A DNA stretch of 16,715 bases. It comes from Candidatus Peribacter sp. UBA6535. Its GTDB lineage: Bacteria > Patescibacteriota > Gracilibacteria > Peribacterales > Peribacteraceae. The position numbers and the translations under genes are program-made. This document shows, piece after piece, positions 1 through 7,886 of the stretch (positions are counted from its first letter, which is position 1; each line of letters opens with the position of its first letter). The notes under the pieces are model-generated. The model made no database searches, was not told the origin of the DNA, and was given only the letters and a program-made list of their open reading frames with translations. Where the stretch lies: assembly GCA_002436205.1 (NCBI GenBank), contig DJKT01000009.1, positions 2,240 to 18,954 of the forward strand. Reading direction: 5' to 3'.

Positions 1-1173
1 CGGTTTTCGTCTTCTTTGTTGAGTTTTCCTCTCTGCAGCCATAGCCTCCGTTGAATGCATGGAAATATTGAGCAATATGCCTGTAGCAAGCAGAAGTGAT
101 ACGAGAGACGATCCACCGTAACTAATAAAGGGCATCGTAATTCCTGTCAGAGGGAACAGTGCAAGGTTTACAGCAATATTCAGTAGGGTTTGTGCAGCTA
201 CCCATGTGGTGATTCCGGTTGCGACGAGAAATCCAAATCTATCCGGTGCTTCTATAGCGATACGATAGCCACGATGGACGAAGATGGCGTACATTCCCAA
301 AATTATCATCAGGCGCATGAACCCAAGTTCTTCGGCCATGGCGGCGAAGATGGTGTCACTCTGCACTTCGGGCAAGTATCCAAATTTTTGAATAGACTTT
401 CCGTATCCAAGTCCAAAGAATCCTCCAGAGCCAATCGCGATCAATGCTTGTTTAATTTGGAACCCGATTGTTTCACTAATAGAGGGATCATCCGGAGTGA
501 GGAACGCTTTAAATCGGTTTTTAATATATTGCTTCTGAAGGATAATAGGCAATCCCATAATGGCAGCCATAGAACCGCCGAGTATGACGTGGATAATGTT
601 TCCACCGGCAACAAAGAACATCACAACAGCGATGGATGAGAGCACGAGAAACGACCCAAGATCCGGTTGCAAAGCAACGAGGATTGTCGAAAGAGAAAGC
701 AAGACAGCAAACGGAATAAATCCTTCCTTCCATGTACCAATAAGCTGCTCGCGCTTTTGGAGCCACAGGGCCATATAAAAAACGAGTGTCATCTTGAGGA
801 ACTCCGATGGCTGCAACGAGAACGGCCCAAGTCGTAGCCAGCTATATGCCGTACCGTAGTCTGCACTGATCCCCGGAAGGAATACCATTAGCAGAAGAAC
901 AAGAGTAACGAGGAATAGTGGCATCGCCAATCTCTCCCACAGACGGTAGGGAATGATCATTGTAAAAAACATGGCGCTAAATCCCACAAGTACATGGAAG
1001 AAACTTCGCAGAAGATAAAACGAGTTGCTAGTTTCTTCTCGCAGTCCCTGCGCTACAAGGCGCGTGGTAATTTGATAACTTTCAAACACAGACACACTCG
1101 CAATCATGGCAAGCCCGAAGAGTACGAGCACGCTTACAATGCCGAGAAGGAGGAGATCCATTCTTCTAAACAT
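1..1173 (-). CDS. ftsW: FtsW/RodA/SpoVE-family lipid II polymerase, C-terminus cut by window edge
   Basis: This is a SEDS-family membrane glycosyltransferase that polymerises lipid II into peptidoglycan at the septum or during elongation. The reading frame is open from ATG at 1173 to the window edge, 391 codons without a stop. It is rich in hydrophobic helices. Family motifs seen include QPSEFLKM near the middle, QPDLGS after it, a segment ending EVQSDTIFAAMAEELG, and the hallmark PFISYGGSS at about residues 347-355. FtsW proteins are usually about 370-400 residues, so only a short basic tail (ERKTQQRRRKP) appears to be cut. FtsW is preferred over RodA from overall resemblance, but the two cannot be separated safely here. 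The start has TATACT six bases upstream (minus strand) and no Shine-Dalgarno, so the mRNA is probably leaderless. The gene follows the glycosyltransferase on the same strand, across an inverted repeat. Confidence 0.9.
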   Translation of the reverse strand, partial: MFRRMDLLLLGIVSVLVLFGLAMIASVSVFESYQITTRLVAQGLREETSNSFYLLRSFFHVLVGFSAMFFTMIIPYRLWERLAMPLFLVTLVLLLMVFLPGISADYGTAYSWLRLGPFSLQPSEFLKMTLVFYMALWLQKREQLIGTWKEGFIPFAVLLSLSTILVALQPDLGSFLVLSSIAVVMFFVAGGNIIHVILGGSMAAIMGLPIILQKQYIKNRFKAFLTPDDPSISETIGFQIKQALIAIGSGGFFGLGYGKSIQKFGYLPEVQSDTIFAAMAEELGFMRLMIILGMYAIFVHRGYRIAIEAPDRFGFLVATGITTWVAAQTLLNIAVNLALFPLTGITMPFISYGGSSLVSLLLATGILLNISMHSTEAMAAERKTQQRRRKP

Positions 1174-1184
1174 GACGTAAGTAT

Positions 1185-1251
1185 AGGGGGTTAGTAGTTG
1201 GTAGTCAGGGGTTAGGGGGCAAAAACTCTAGCTACTAGCTACTAACCCCTT
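1185..1251. repeat. Large inverted repeat between the glycosyltransferase and ftsW
   Basis: Arms 1185-1204 and 1232-1251 pair over about 20 bp (ggggttagtagttggtag with ctactagctactaacccc, G-T pairs included). The 27-base loop repeats ggggttag again. The right arm holds the glycosyltransferase stop codon, and the left arm reaches the ftsW -10 (1180-1185). There is no T-run after the hairpin on the minus strand, so it is not a classical terminator. Confidence 0.7.
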
Positions 1252-2089
1252 TGTTTATTCCCTTCAAAAATGCTGCTCTATGCTTCCCTGCCATAGTGGG
1301 AAACTTTGCAAAGATTTCATAGGCAATGCGCTTCCATCCTCTTGGGATTCGATCAAACTCCGGTACGACTCTGGATAAGACTACTGCAGACTCACCAATA
1401 GTCTCCATTCGTTTTAGAGAATCTTCCATCGTAATGATGTGATGATGAAATGCTTTGGCTTGGGGCTCGTAGTACACCTGTACACCGGATTCTCGTAGTC
1501 GCATTCCCCACTCGATGTCTTCCCATCCATACAGTGAAACGTCTTCGCGGAATGGGGTACGCTTGGCCACCTCTGTCGAAACACTTAAGTGACTGGTGTA
1601 GCAAAACAGATGCTGAATATGTTTAGGTAAAAAGTCTCCTGCGTAGCTTTCGATCTTCGGATAGCCAAATTGCCAGCCACTGCGCATCAGCCATTCCATG
1701 ACTTCGGTAATTTCTAAATGCGGATCCCAGTATGTTCCCCCGAGGACGGCGATAGGTGTACCAATGTTCCTGTGGATGCTTTCATGGTGTGCACAGACTT
1801 CGGGTTCTAGAAAAATATCATCACCAATAAACAAACAGGTGGACGACTGTGCATTTTGTACTCCTCTATTACGCGCCACCCCTTGCTGACTTTTTGGAAT
1901 TGATTCGTAATGCACAGGTATTTGCCAAGTAGACTTGGCCATTAGTGCATCGGTCTTATCATCTTGGCCATCATGTATCACTATGGCTTCTATCTTGTCT
2001 GCAATGGTTTGGGATTCCAGGTGATGCAGACACTGCTCGAGAATTTCGGCTCGTTTATGGGTAGGGATGATGACGGAAAGTTCTGGCAT
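1235..2089 (-). CDS. Family 2 glycosyltransferase
   Basis: A 284-residue GT-A fold glycosyltransferase that would transfer a sugar from a nucleotide-sugar donor; the acceptor is unknown. The N-terminal strand motif is VIIPTHKR (residues 6-13). GVARNRG (70-76) is the helix typical of GT2 enzymes, GDD (89-91) is the likely DxD metal/nucleotide site, and YGWEDIEWG (187-195) supplies the ED catalytic-base region. The frame extends eight codons upstream to 2113. I chose ATG 2089 because VIIPTHKR then sits at the usual distance, and because TAAAAT lies seven bases upstream, as in most genes here. There is no signal peptide, so it is probably cytoplasmic or at the membrane face. Its last codons and TAG stop lie inside a heptamer repeat that forms one arm of the inverted repeat before ftsW. 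The neighbour suggests an envelope polysaccharide role, but this is inference. Confidence 0.88.
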   Translation of the reverse strand: MPELSVIIPTHKRAEILEQCLHHLESQTIADKIEAIVIHDGQDDKTDALMAKSTWQIPVHYESIPKSQQGVARNRGVQNAQSSTCLFIGDDIFLEPEVCAHHESIHRNIGTPIAVLGGTYWDPHLEITEVMEWLMRSGWQFGYPKIESYAGDFLPKHIQHLFCYTSHLSVSTEVAKRTPFREDVSLYGWEDIEWGMRLRESGVQVYYEPQAKAFHHHIITMEDSLKRMETIGESAVVLSRVVPEFDRIPRGWKRIAYEIFAKFPTMAGKHRAAFLKGINKGVSS

Positions 2090-2129
2090 TTTGAGGATTT
2101 TAGTATGACGCATGATCTATGCTGATGCC

Positions 2130-2714
2130 ATGAAGATCCTCTTCCTTGATTTGGCCTCACACGATGCTCTTATCGCCTGCGTAGATGATCAGAAATTAGT
2201 CGCATCAGAGTCTGTGCACGCACGCATAGGAGATCACGAGCTTATTCCGATGACGGAGAAAGTACTAAAGTCAGCCGAGTGGAAGTTTGAGGATCTCGAA
2301 AGTATTGCTTGTATCGTAGGTCCGGGAGGGTTTACGTCACTCAGAGTTGCAGTCACCTATGCGAATGTTCTTGCAGATCAACTAGGGGTCCCGACAGCTG
2401 GGGTTCATCTTTCTGATCTCTACCTGGCTCGATCGCAGGACCCGGAAGTCTATTGGGTGCATTCAACCAAGAAAGATCAGTTATTTATTCGGGGTGGACA
2501 GTGGAAAGAGCCGACATTGATTTCTGTGGAAGAAATCCGAAATCCGAAATCCGAAATCCGAAATTGGATGGGGGAATTGATTGATGAGCATCGGGAAAAA
2601 ATTGAATCCGATTCGATTGATCTTCAGCCTATTTCTGATGTTCTTCCAGAGCTTTTGCATGCTCAAAAATATGGTCAAGAATTACTGCATCCTTGGTATG
2701 GGAGGGGGTGGTAG
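2130..2714 (+). CDS. tsaB: TsaB-like tRNA t6A37 threonylcarbamoylation protein
   Basis: TsaB is the ASKHA-fold partner of TsaD and TsaE. Together they put threonylcarbamoyl on A37 of ANN-decoding tRNAs. The 194-residue product starts MKILFLDLAS, the usual beta-strand 1 motif. It also has the characteristic segment IVGPGGFTSLRVAVTYANVLA (about residues 63-83), close to the family's GPGSFTGLRIG. Length fits the family (about 200-240). The frame opens at 2112, but ATG 2130 gives the canonical N-terminus and has TATGCT six bases upstream. The C-terminal half carries a heptamer tandem repeat (aaatccg, four copies) encoding a NPKSEIRN-type peptide at about residues 135-145, which is not part of the normal fold. 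The gene diverges from the glycosyltransferase, with 40 bases between starts, and converges on the next gene with a two-base gap. Confidence 0.87.
   Translation: MKILFLDLASHDALIACVDDQKLVASESVHARIGDHELIPMTEKVLKSAEWKFEDLESIACIVGPGGFTSLRVAVTYANVLADQLGVPTAGVHLSDLYLARSQDPEVYWVHSTKKDQLFIRGGQWKEPTLISVEEIRNPKSEIRNWMGELIDEHREKIESDSIDLQPISDVLPELLHAQKYGQELLHPWYGRGW
2533..2567 (+). repeat. Heptamer tandem repeat (aaatccg x4 plus degenerate copy) in tsaB
   Basis: Four perfect copies of aaatccg (2533-2560) are followed by aaattgg. The unit is seven bases, so gain or loss of one unit would change the downstream frame of tsaB. Confidence 0.9.
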
Positions 2715-2716
2715 TA

Positions 2717-2971
2717 CTAGTTGTAGCGATAGGAATCATCCAGTTCTGCTCCCCAACCTTCTCCTCGTACATCTAGTATTTCAAGAGTCATTGACATGGC
2801 CTCACGTATACCACTTTGCAATTCTAGATCGGGAATTCCATCTAAAATTGATTTCATATCACCGAAATTGGGTCTGCCAATATCTGGAATCAGATCAATG
2901 AGTCGATCCATGAGTGCTTCTTCTTGGGGAGTCATCTCATCGTCAAGCGGTGGTAGTCCATTTAAATCCAT
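2717..2971 (-). CDS. Small acidic protein, unrecognised
   Basis: An 84-residue product I do not recognise. It is acidic and rich in Asp, Glu, Leu and Ile, probably all-helical, with no membrane segment and no cysteine. The N-terminus is MDLNGLPPLDDEMTPQEEAL. The coding call rests on a very clear promoter: TTGACT (3002-3007), a 16-base spacer, then TATAGT (2980-2985), eight bases before the ATG. It also rests on the tight two-base convergent packing against tsaB. The start region is separated from secA by only 77 bases, which must hold two diverging promoters. Confidence 0.72.
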   Translation of the reverse strand: MDLNGLPPLDDEMTPQEEALMDRLIDLIPDIGRPNFGDMKSILDGIPDLELQSGIREAMSMTLEILDVRGEGWGAELDDSYRYN

Positions 2972-2979
2972 AGTTTATT

Positions 2980-3041
2980 ACTATAAGTATTTTATTGAAT
3001 AAGTCAATTATCCTCTTCTTTTCTTGATTTTCTGCTAATCT
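2980..3041. promoter_or_regulatory. Divergent promoters of the small acidic gene (-) and secA (+)
   Basis: On the minus strand, TTGACT (3002-3007), a 16-base spacer and TATAGT (2980-2985) end eight bases before ATG 2971. On the plus strand, TGCTAATCT (an extended -10; hexamer 3036-3041) ends seven bases before the secA ATG at 3049. There is no good -35 for secA. Neither gene has room for a Shine-Dalgarno downstream of the predicted transcription start, so both mRNAs are expected to be leaderless. Confidence 0.7.
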
Positions 3042-3048
3042 GGCGCAG

Positions 3049-5739
3049 ATGTCTTTTATGGATTCCCTCAATCGGCTACTTGGTGACCCCAACGAAAAGG
3101 AGCTTAAGAAGTTGCGGCCGTATATTGCTAAAGTACGCAAATGGCAGGAGAGTGATGACTATCAGAAGTTGACACTCAAAGATCTTCCGAAAAAGACGGA
3201 GGAGTTTAAAGCGCGCATAGAAAAAGGAGAGACAGTTGAGGATCTGCTCCCCGAAGCTTTTGCTGTTGTAGCTCGTGCATGTAATTTATTGACGGGAACC
3301 AAGTACGAGGCAGAGGGGATCAAGTTTGTCTGGGAGATTAAGGATCCATTCGATGTACAGATTGTTGGTGGAGTTGCGTTGCATAAAGGCAATGTTGCGG
3401 AGATGCGTACCGGTGAAGGAAAAACATTTGTGTGTACGATGCCGATTTACTTAAATGCATTGCTTGGAAAAGGCGTGCATGTCGTTACTGTGAACGATTA
3501 CCTCGCACGTCGCGATGCTGCTTGGATGGGTAAGCTGTACAGCACTCTTGGGCTGAGCGTTGGTGTCATCTTGCATGAAAAAAATCACGAAGAGCGCCAA
3601 GAAGCGTATGGAAGTGATGTCACCTATGGAACGAACAACGAGTTTGGGTTCGATTACCTACGTGACAACATGGCAGTGAGTAAAGATCGTCAGGTACAAC
3701 GTGGATTGCATTACGCAATTGTGGATGAGGTGGACTCTATTTTGATTGATGAAGCGCGTACGCCACTTATTATCTCTCAGCCTGCTGGCGAATCGACAAC
3801 GAAGTATCTCCAATACTCACAGTACGTAAAAAGTTTGGAAGAAAACGTGCACTACAACAAAGATGAGAAGCAAAAAGCTGCGACTTTAAGTGAAGAGGGG
3901 ATCAAAAAGATGGAGGAAGTGTTGGGACTAGAGAACATCTATACCGAAAAAGGATTTGAAGAGGTGCATCATATAGAACAAGCATTACGCGCACACGCTA
4001 TGTACGAGCTTGATACCGATTATGTTGTACGCGATGGTGAAGTAATCATTGTAGATGAATTTACAGGCCGACTGATGCCCGGACGCCGCTACAGTCATGG
4101 GCTTCATCAAGCCATTGAAGCAAAAGAAGGGGTAGAGGTACAGCGCGAGAGCAAGACATTGGCTACGATTACCTTCCAAAACTACTTCCGTCTCTATGAG
4201 AAACTCGCCGGTATGACAGGAACGGCCAAAACAGAAGAAGAGGAGTTTGAATCTATCTACAAGTTGGGTACGTTGGTGATTCCTACGAACAAGCCCATTG
4301 TTCGCAGTGATCATCCGGATGCAATTTACAGAACAGTAGAAGCAAAGTTTATGGCAGTAGCCCAAATGGCGCGGGAAAAGAATGAGAAGGGCCAGCCCGT
4401 ACTTATTGGTACAACATCTATCGAAAAATCAGAAGCACTATCTGCATTGTTGGAGAGTGAGAATATTCCGCACAATATATTGAACGCAAAGCAGCATGAA
4501 AAAGAAGCGGAGATTGTTGCAGGTGCTGGGCAAAAAGGCGCAATTACCATTGCAACGAACATGGCTGGTCGTGGTACGGATATCAAGCTTGGTGAAGGAG
4601 TGATAGCACTTGGAGGTCTTGCAATTTTGGGTACGGAGAGACACGAATCTCGTCGTATCGATAATCAGCTTCGTGGTAGGTCTGGAAGGCAGGGAGACCC
4701 CGGTGAAAGTAGATTCTTCGTTTCTATGGAAGATGACTTGATGCGACTCTTTGGTGGAGACCGTCTAAAAAGCATGATGGAGAAACTGAATGTGCCCGAC
4801 GATGTTCCGCTAGAAAACAAGATCGTTTCACGATCAATTGAAGGAGCACAAAAACGTGTAGAAGGAAAAAACTTTGATATCCGAAAGCATACTGTGCAGT
4901 ACGACGATGTGATGAATAAGCATAGAGAGATTATCTATGTGCGCAGGCAAAAGATTCTGGATCGACTTGCTGAGATAGAGCAGGAGGAAGCAAACGGTGA
5001 ACAGCCATTGCATGAAGACATCCTTAGCTCTTTGCGTAACGAAGCAACAGGTATTGTTGATAGTCACGCGCAGGTAGATGACGCTGAGCGATGGGATACC
5101 AAAGAGATGAGTGAGACGGTTGCAATACTCCATCCTGTTTTGCGGGAGAAATATACGCCTGAGGTCTTTGCGAAGTTTTCTAACCGCGAAAGTGCAAAAA
5201 GTGAACTGTCGGATTTCTTAGAAAATTTTTACGAGGCAAAGTGCGAAGAAGAAGACGCCAATGTCGTAGCGCAGGCGGAGCGTGTTGTAACACTCCAATC
5301 GATCGATACACACTGGATGGATCATATTGATGATATGTCTCACCTTCGTGAGCAGGTTGCGTTTGCAGGTTTTGCCCAGAGGGATCCGCTTATTGAGTAT
5401 AAGGATCAAGGATTTCACAGGTTCCAGCAACTTCTCAGCGCTATAGAGAACACCATTATCCGAATGCTTTTGCAGGCAGACTTTAAGCAATTTGCTCCAC
5501 GTGTTGTGCTGCAAGAGGCACAGGATGCACTCGATCAATTACAAACGAATGAGGATGTAATAGAAGAAGGTTTAGGGCGCGGAGTAGGAGGGTCATCAAA
5601 GCAGTCACAAAATCCTATAGTGATGAGTGCAGATGATCATAAAGCGGCAGGAACTACTCCAAGGTCTGTCGAAAAAGTAGGGCGTAACGATCCGTGTCCG
5701 TGTGGCAGTGGCAAGAAGTATAAGAAGTGTCATGGGTAG
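3049..5739 (+). CDS. secA: Preprotein translocase ATPase SecA
   Basis: SecA is the motor that drives unfolded preproteins through SecYEG using ATP. The 896-residue protein is full length. The first nucleotide-binding fold carries Walker A MRTGEGKT (119-126) and the DEAD-like box DEVDS (226-230), followed by IDEARTPLIIS. Further on are the preprotein cross-linking domain, the second helicase fold with NMAGRGTDIKLGEGV and the arginine-finger region QLRGRSGRQGDPG, and the helical wing/scaffold domains. The C-terminus is the zinc-binding SEC-C tail, CPCGSGKKYKKCH, which in other bacteria contacts SecB or the membrane; I see no SecB here. The ATG lies seven bases after TAATCT. The stop is 16 bases before the delta-prime gene, which has its own -10 (TATACT) across that gap. 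Confidence 0.98.
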   Translation: MSFMDSLNRLLGDPNEKELKKLRPYIAKVRKWQESDDYQKLTLKDLPKKTEEFKARIEKGETVEDLLPEAFAVVARACNLLTGTKYEAEGIKFVWEIKDPFDVQIVGGVALHKGNVAEMRTGEGKTFVCTMPIYLNALLGKGVHVVTVNDYLARRDAAWMGKLYSTLGLSVGVILHEKNHEERQEAYGSDVTYGTNNEFGFDYLRDNMAVSKDRQVQRGLHYAIVDEVDSILIDEARTPLIISQPAGESTTKYLQYSQYVKSLEENVHYNKDEKQKAATLSEEGIKKMEEVLGLENIYTEKGFEEVHHIEQALRAHAMYELDTDYVVRDGEVIIVDEFTGRLMPGRRYSHGLHQAIEAKEGVEVQRESKTLATITFQNYFRLYEKLAGMTGTAKTEEEEFESIYKLGTLVIPTNKPIVRSDHPDAIYRTVEAKFMAVAQMAREKNEKGQPVLIGTTSIEKSEALSALLESENIPHNILNAKQHEKEAEIVAGAGQKGAITIATNMAGRGTDIKLGEGVIALGGLAILGTERHESRRIDNQLRGRSGRQGDPGESRFFVSMEDDLMRLFGGDRLKSMMEKLNVPDDVPLENKIVSRSIEGAQKRVEGKNFDIRKHTVQYDDVMNKHREIIYVRRQKILDRLAEIEQEEANGEQPLHEDILSSLRNEATGIVDSHAQVDDAERWDTKEMSETVAILHPVLREKYTPEVFAKFSNRESAKSELSDFLENFYEAKCEEEDANVVAQAERVVTLQSIDTHWMDHIDDMSHLREQVAFAGFAQRDPLIEYKDQGFHRFQQLLSAIENTIIRMLLQADFKQFAPRVVLQEAQDALDQLQTNEDVIEEGLGRGVGGSSKQSQNPIVMSADDHKAAGTTPRSVEKVGRNDPCPCGSGKKYKKCHG

Positions 5740-5755
5740 TGTATACTGAGCTGCC

Positions 5756-6724
5756 ATGCCAAAGTTACAGAAGATTATCGGACATCTTTCGCAGCAAGAA
5801 CAACTGCGCAGCGATCTCCAGCAGGACAATGTAAGTCACGCCTATCTTTTTTCTGGGCAAAGGCATTTAGGAAAGATGTCTCTTGCGTTGCAGTTTGCGT
5901 TTGATCTTCTTTCCACTGATGTTGCCGAAGAACGCAATGAGCAAATGCAATCGCAATTTGAGAGGCTGACACATCCAGACCTTTTGGTACTTGATCAACT
6001 TTGGATGGAGGAAACGTGTGATGATTGGGATGAAATAGCTCAAACATCAAATGTTCCACAAATTCATCGATCGAAAGCACCAAAAGCGAAGACGGACATC
6101 ATTAGTATTGATGATATTCGTGCTTTGCATGAAAGATTGATGGATACGGGGTCGGGGAAATATCGTTGCTGCGTAATTCGTAGTGTCGAACGCATGAAAG
6201 ATGCTGCGGCAAATGCATTTTTAAAAATACTAGAAGAGCCACCCGAAGGACTTGTGTTTCTTTTAACGACTGAGCATCAATCATCACTACTTCCAACCAT
6301 TATCTCTCGTACACGTGTGGTGCCGTTCCAGCGAACAAGTATAAAGGATCTGAAAATACTGTTAGAAGGTGTACCAGAGGATGACCAAAAATTTCTGATG
6401 CACATTGCTTCAGGTGCTCCCGGTATGGTGGTACGACTCCGGGATGACCCGGATCTTTTACGTCTGCATCGTACAGTGCACACCACAGCACAGACATTTT
6501 GGCGTGCACATTCCCTGCGTGAACGATTGCAGATTCTCTCTTCATTACATAAGCGTGGTCAGGAATCTGATGATCTGCTTCTGCATTTGGGTATGACATT
6601 ACGAGAGCAGTCAGCTGCCACAGTTTGCAAGAATGCACCTGCATTTGCCCAACTAGCTGCGGACTTACATACAAATGCGCACAGGCAGATGCTGGCGCAG
6701 CGATTTGTTTTATCCATAGATTAA
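5756..6724 (+). CDS. holB: DNA polymerase III delta-prime-like subunit (clamp loader)
   Basis: A 322-residue AAA+ protein of the replication clamp loader, which opens the beta clamp with the delta and tau/gamma subunits. It shows the N-terminal pattern of delta-prime: HAYLFSG followed by a degenerate P-loop GQRHLGKMS (34-42), in which the usual Thr/Ser after Lys is Met. IDDIRALHERL and then KDAAANAFLKILEEPP are the most diagnostic family motifs, followed by ISRTRVVPF as sensor 1/SRC-like sequence. The four-cysteine zinc module common in DnaX and delta-prime proteins is not visible. A stretch at about residues 60-115 (acidic, then Lys-rich) replaces it. The start is fixed by TATACT (5742-5747), eight bases upstream. 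DnaX is the main alternative, but the degenerate P-loop and length favour delta-prime. Confidence 0.87.
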   Translation: MPKLQKIIGHLSQQEQLRSDLQQDNVSHAYLFSGQRHLGKMSLALQFAFDLLSTDVAEERNEQMQSQFERLTHPDLLVLDQLWMEETCDDWDEIAQTSNVPQIHRSKAPKAKTDIISIDDIRALHERLMDTGSGKYRCCVIRSVERMKDAAANAFLKILEEPPEGLVFLLTTEHQSSLLPTIISRTRVVPFQRTSIKDLKILLEGVPEDDQKFLMHIASGAPGMVVRLRDDPDLLRLHRTVHTTAQTFWRAHSLRERLQILSSLHKRGQESDDLLLHLGMTLREQSAATVCKNAPAFAQLAADLHTNAHRQMLAQRFVLSID

Positions 6725-6735
6725 CCCAAAGATCC

Positions 6736-6764
6736 TTGCGGCTAATTTTGCTACGGTGTAGCCT
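6736..6764 (+). promoter_or_regulatory. Promoter of the TPR gene
   Basis: TTGCGG (6736-6741) and TAGCCT (6759-6764) are separated by the ideal 17 bases. The -10 ends nine bases before ATG 6774, so transcription would begin at or within two or three bases of the start codon. Confidence 0.5.
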
Positions 6765-6773
6765 TTTCCTCCG

Positions 6774-7535
6774 ATGATCTACATTCTTGTCCTTTTTGGT
6801 TCTTTCTTTGGCATCTGCGTAATACTCGGTGTGCGTGTTGCTCTTAAAAATCGCAATGTACGAAAGTTTGTTCGTGGTGTTACTGTGCGTTCGCAAAAAG
6901 CTCAAGAGCGTGGACTTTCTATGCGCGAAACACGAATAGAAAAACCGACAAAGAATCCACGTGTAAGTGCAATAGAGATGCAGAAGGTGCGTACACTTCT
7001 GCGTGAAGCAGAAAAATCTACTGCACGTAGAAAGCATGATGAAACAGAAAAGTTGCTTATTCAGGCACTTACTCTTAGTCCGGATTCCACCGAAGCACGC
7101 GCGGAACTTGCAAAGCTCTATCTTACGATGGAACGTGATGCCAAGGCAGAGGCTTTGTATCGAGAGCTGCTCTGTGATGCAGATGATGTAAGTTTTCATG
7201 CAAATCTTGGACTTGCGTGTTTTAAACAGGGTAAATATGAATTTGCCTGTGTTTCGTATCAAGAAGCGTTGAATCGTGACCCTAAAAGCCCAGAGCGAGC
7301 CGTAGCACTTGGCAGATGCTGCATGGCAGCAAAACGATTCTCCGAAGCCGCACAACTTCTAGAGAAGGCATCCGAGCGTCTTGCAAGAGATACAGAACTT
7401 CTCCATATGCTTGGTGAATGTTATGAACATTTGGGAGATCTAAAATCCGCAGAAGACGCGTATCACAGAGTTCACCGATTGCAGCCGTATGACGAAAAGG
7501 TAAAAGAAAAACTTATGGCATTAGCGTCAGTATAA
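6774..7535 (+). CDS. Membrane-anchored tetratricopeptide repeat protein
   Basis: A 253-residue protein with one N-terminal transmembrane helix (about residues 2-24, ILVLFGSFFGICVILGVRVA) and a basic stretch after it, predicting a single anchor with the rest in the cytoplasm. From about residue 65 to the end there are four or five TPR units. They are recognisable by the alternation of small residues and end pieces such as ALTLSPDSTEARAELAKLYL, ALNRDPKSPERAVALGRC and LLHMLGECYEHLGDLKSAEDAY. TPR arrays are protein-protein scaffolds, so no enzymatic role can be assigned. It follows holB by 49 bases with its own promoter and converges on the ferredoxin with a six-base gap. Confidence 0.85.
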   Translation: MIYILVLFGSFFGICVILGVRVALKNRNVRKFVRGVTVRSQKAQERGLSMRETRIEKPTKNPRVSAIEMQKVRTLLREAEKSTARRKHDETEKLLIQALTLSPDSTEARAELAKLYLTMERDAKAEALYRELLCDADDVSFHANLGLACFKQGKYEFACVSYQEALNRDPKSPERAVALGRCCMAAKRFSEAAQLLEKASERLARDTELLHMLGECYEHLGDLKSAEDAYHRVHRLQPYDEKVKEKLMALASV

Positions 7536-7541
7536 TGACCT

Positions 7542-7826
7542 TTAGAAGTCCACAACTTCCAGTTCAACGTCACCATTCACCGTTGCTTGGCACCCAAGCC
7601 TTTCTGATTCTTCGGTGATACCCATATTTTCTTCTTTATCGTTCCTATCTCCTAGGTTTTCCCCACCACTTTTTACTTTGCAGAGGCATGTGGTGCAAAA
7701 ACCATTACCTCCACACGCGTGTTCCAAAGGCACACCATTATCCAGCGCTATTTGGAGGATAGTTTTTCCAGCTTCTCCTTCTACTTCCGATGCTTGGTCG
7801 CCGATATGGAAGGTGACTTTTGGCAC
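7542..7826 (-). CDS. fdx: 2Fe-2S ferredoxin (adrenodoxin/Fdx type)
   Basis: A 94-residue plant/vertebrate-type 2Fe-2S ferredoxin. The cluster ligands are Cys38, Cys44, Cys47 and Cys79, in the arrangement C-x5-C-x2-C-x31-C of the Fdx/adrenodoxin class. A fifth cysteine (Cys49) follows in TTCLC. The start is GTG at 7826. TAAGAT lies six bases upstream on the minus strand, and no ATG or Shine-Dalgarno is available. It is divergent from sufC with 60 bases between start codons. In ISC systems Fdx supplies electrons for cluster assembly, so a similar role with the SUF proteins here is plausible but is inferred from position only. The loop between Cys47 and Cys79 contains a charged insertion (GDRNDKEEN). 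Confidence 0.9.
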   Translation of the reverse strand: MPKVTFHIGDQASEVEGEAGKTILQIALDNGVPLEHACGGNGFCTTCLCKVKSGGENLGDRNDKEENMGITEESERLGCQATVNGDVELEVVDF

Positions 7827-7832
7827 GGCTCT

Positions 7833-7879
7833 ATCTTAGCGGGTTTTTCCTTTCTGTGAAGCTTTTGCCCCCCTAGAAT
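7833..7879. promoter_or_regulatory. Divergent ferredoxin (-) / sufC (+) promoter region
   Basis: On the minus strand, TAAGAT (7833-7838) ends six bases before the ferredoxin GTG. On the plus strand, TAGAAT (7874-7879) ends seven bases before ATG 7887 of sufC. No convincing -35 is seen for either. The placement decides the sufC start, because an ATG at 7878 overlaps the -10 itself and could not be on the transcript. Confidence 0.55.
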
Positions 7880-7886
7880 GCCTTTG

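Noticed and set aside
190..1194. Plus-strand frames opposite ftsW
   Set aside because: The minus strand encodes an unbroken FtsW-type protein with family motifs; the plus frames are its shadows.
6300..7355. A 351-codon open frame on the minus strand
   Set aside because: It lies wholly opposite holB and the TPR gene, is Cys/His/Phe-rich with no recognisable domain, and has no supporting promoter. It is a shadow of two well-supported genes.
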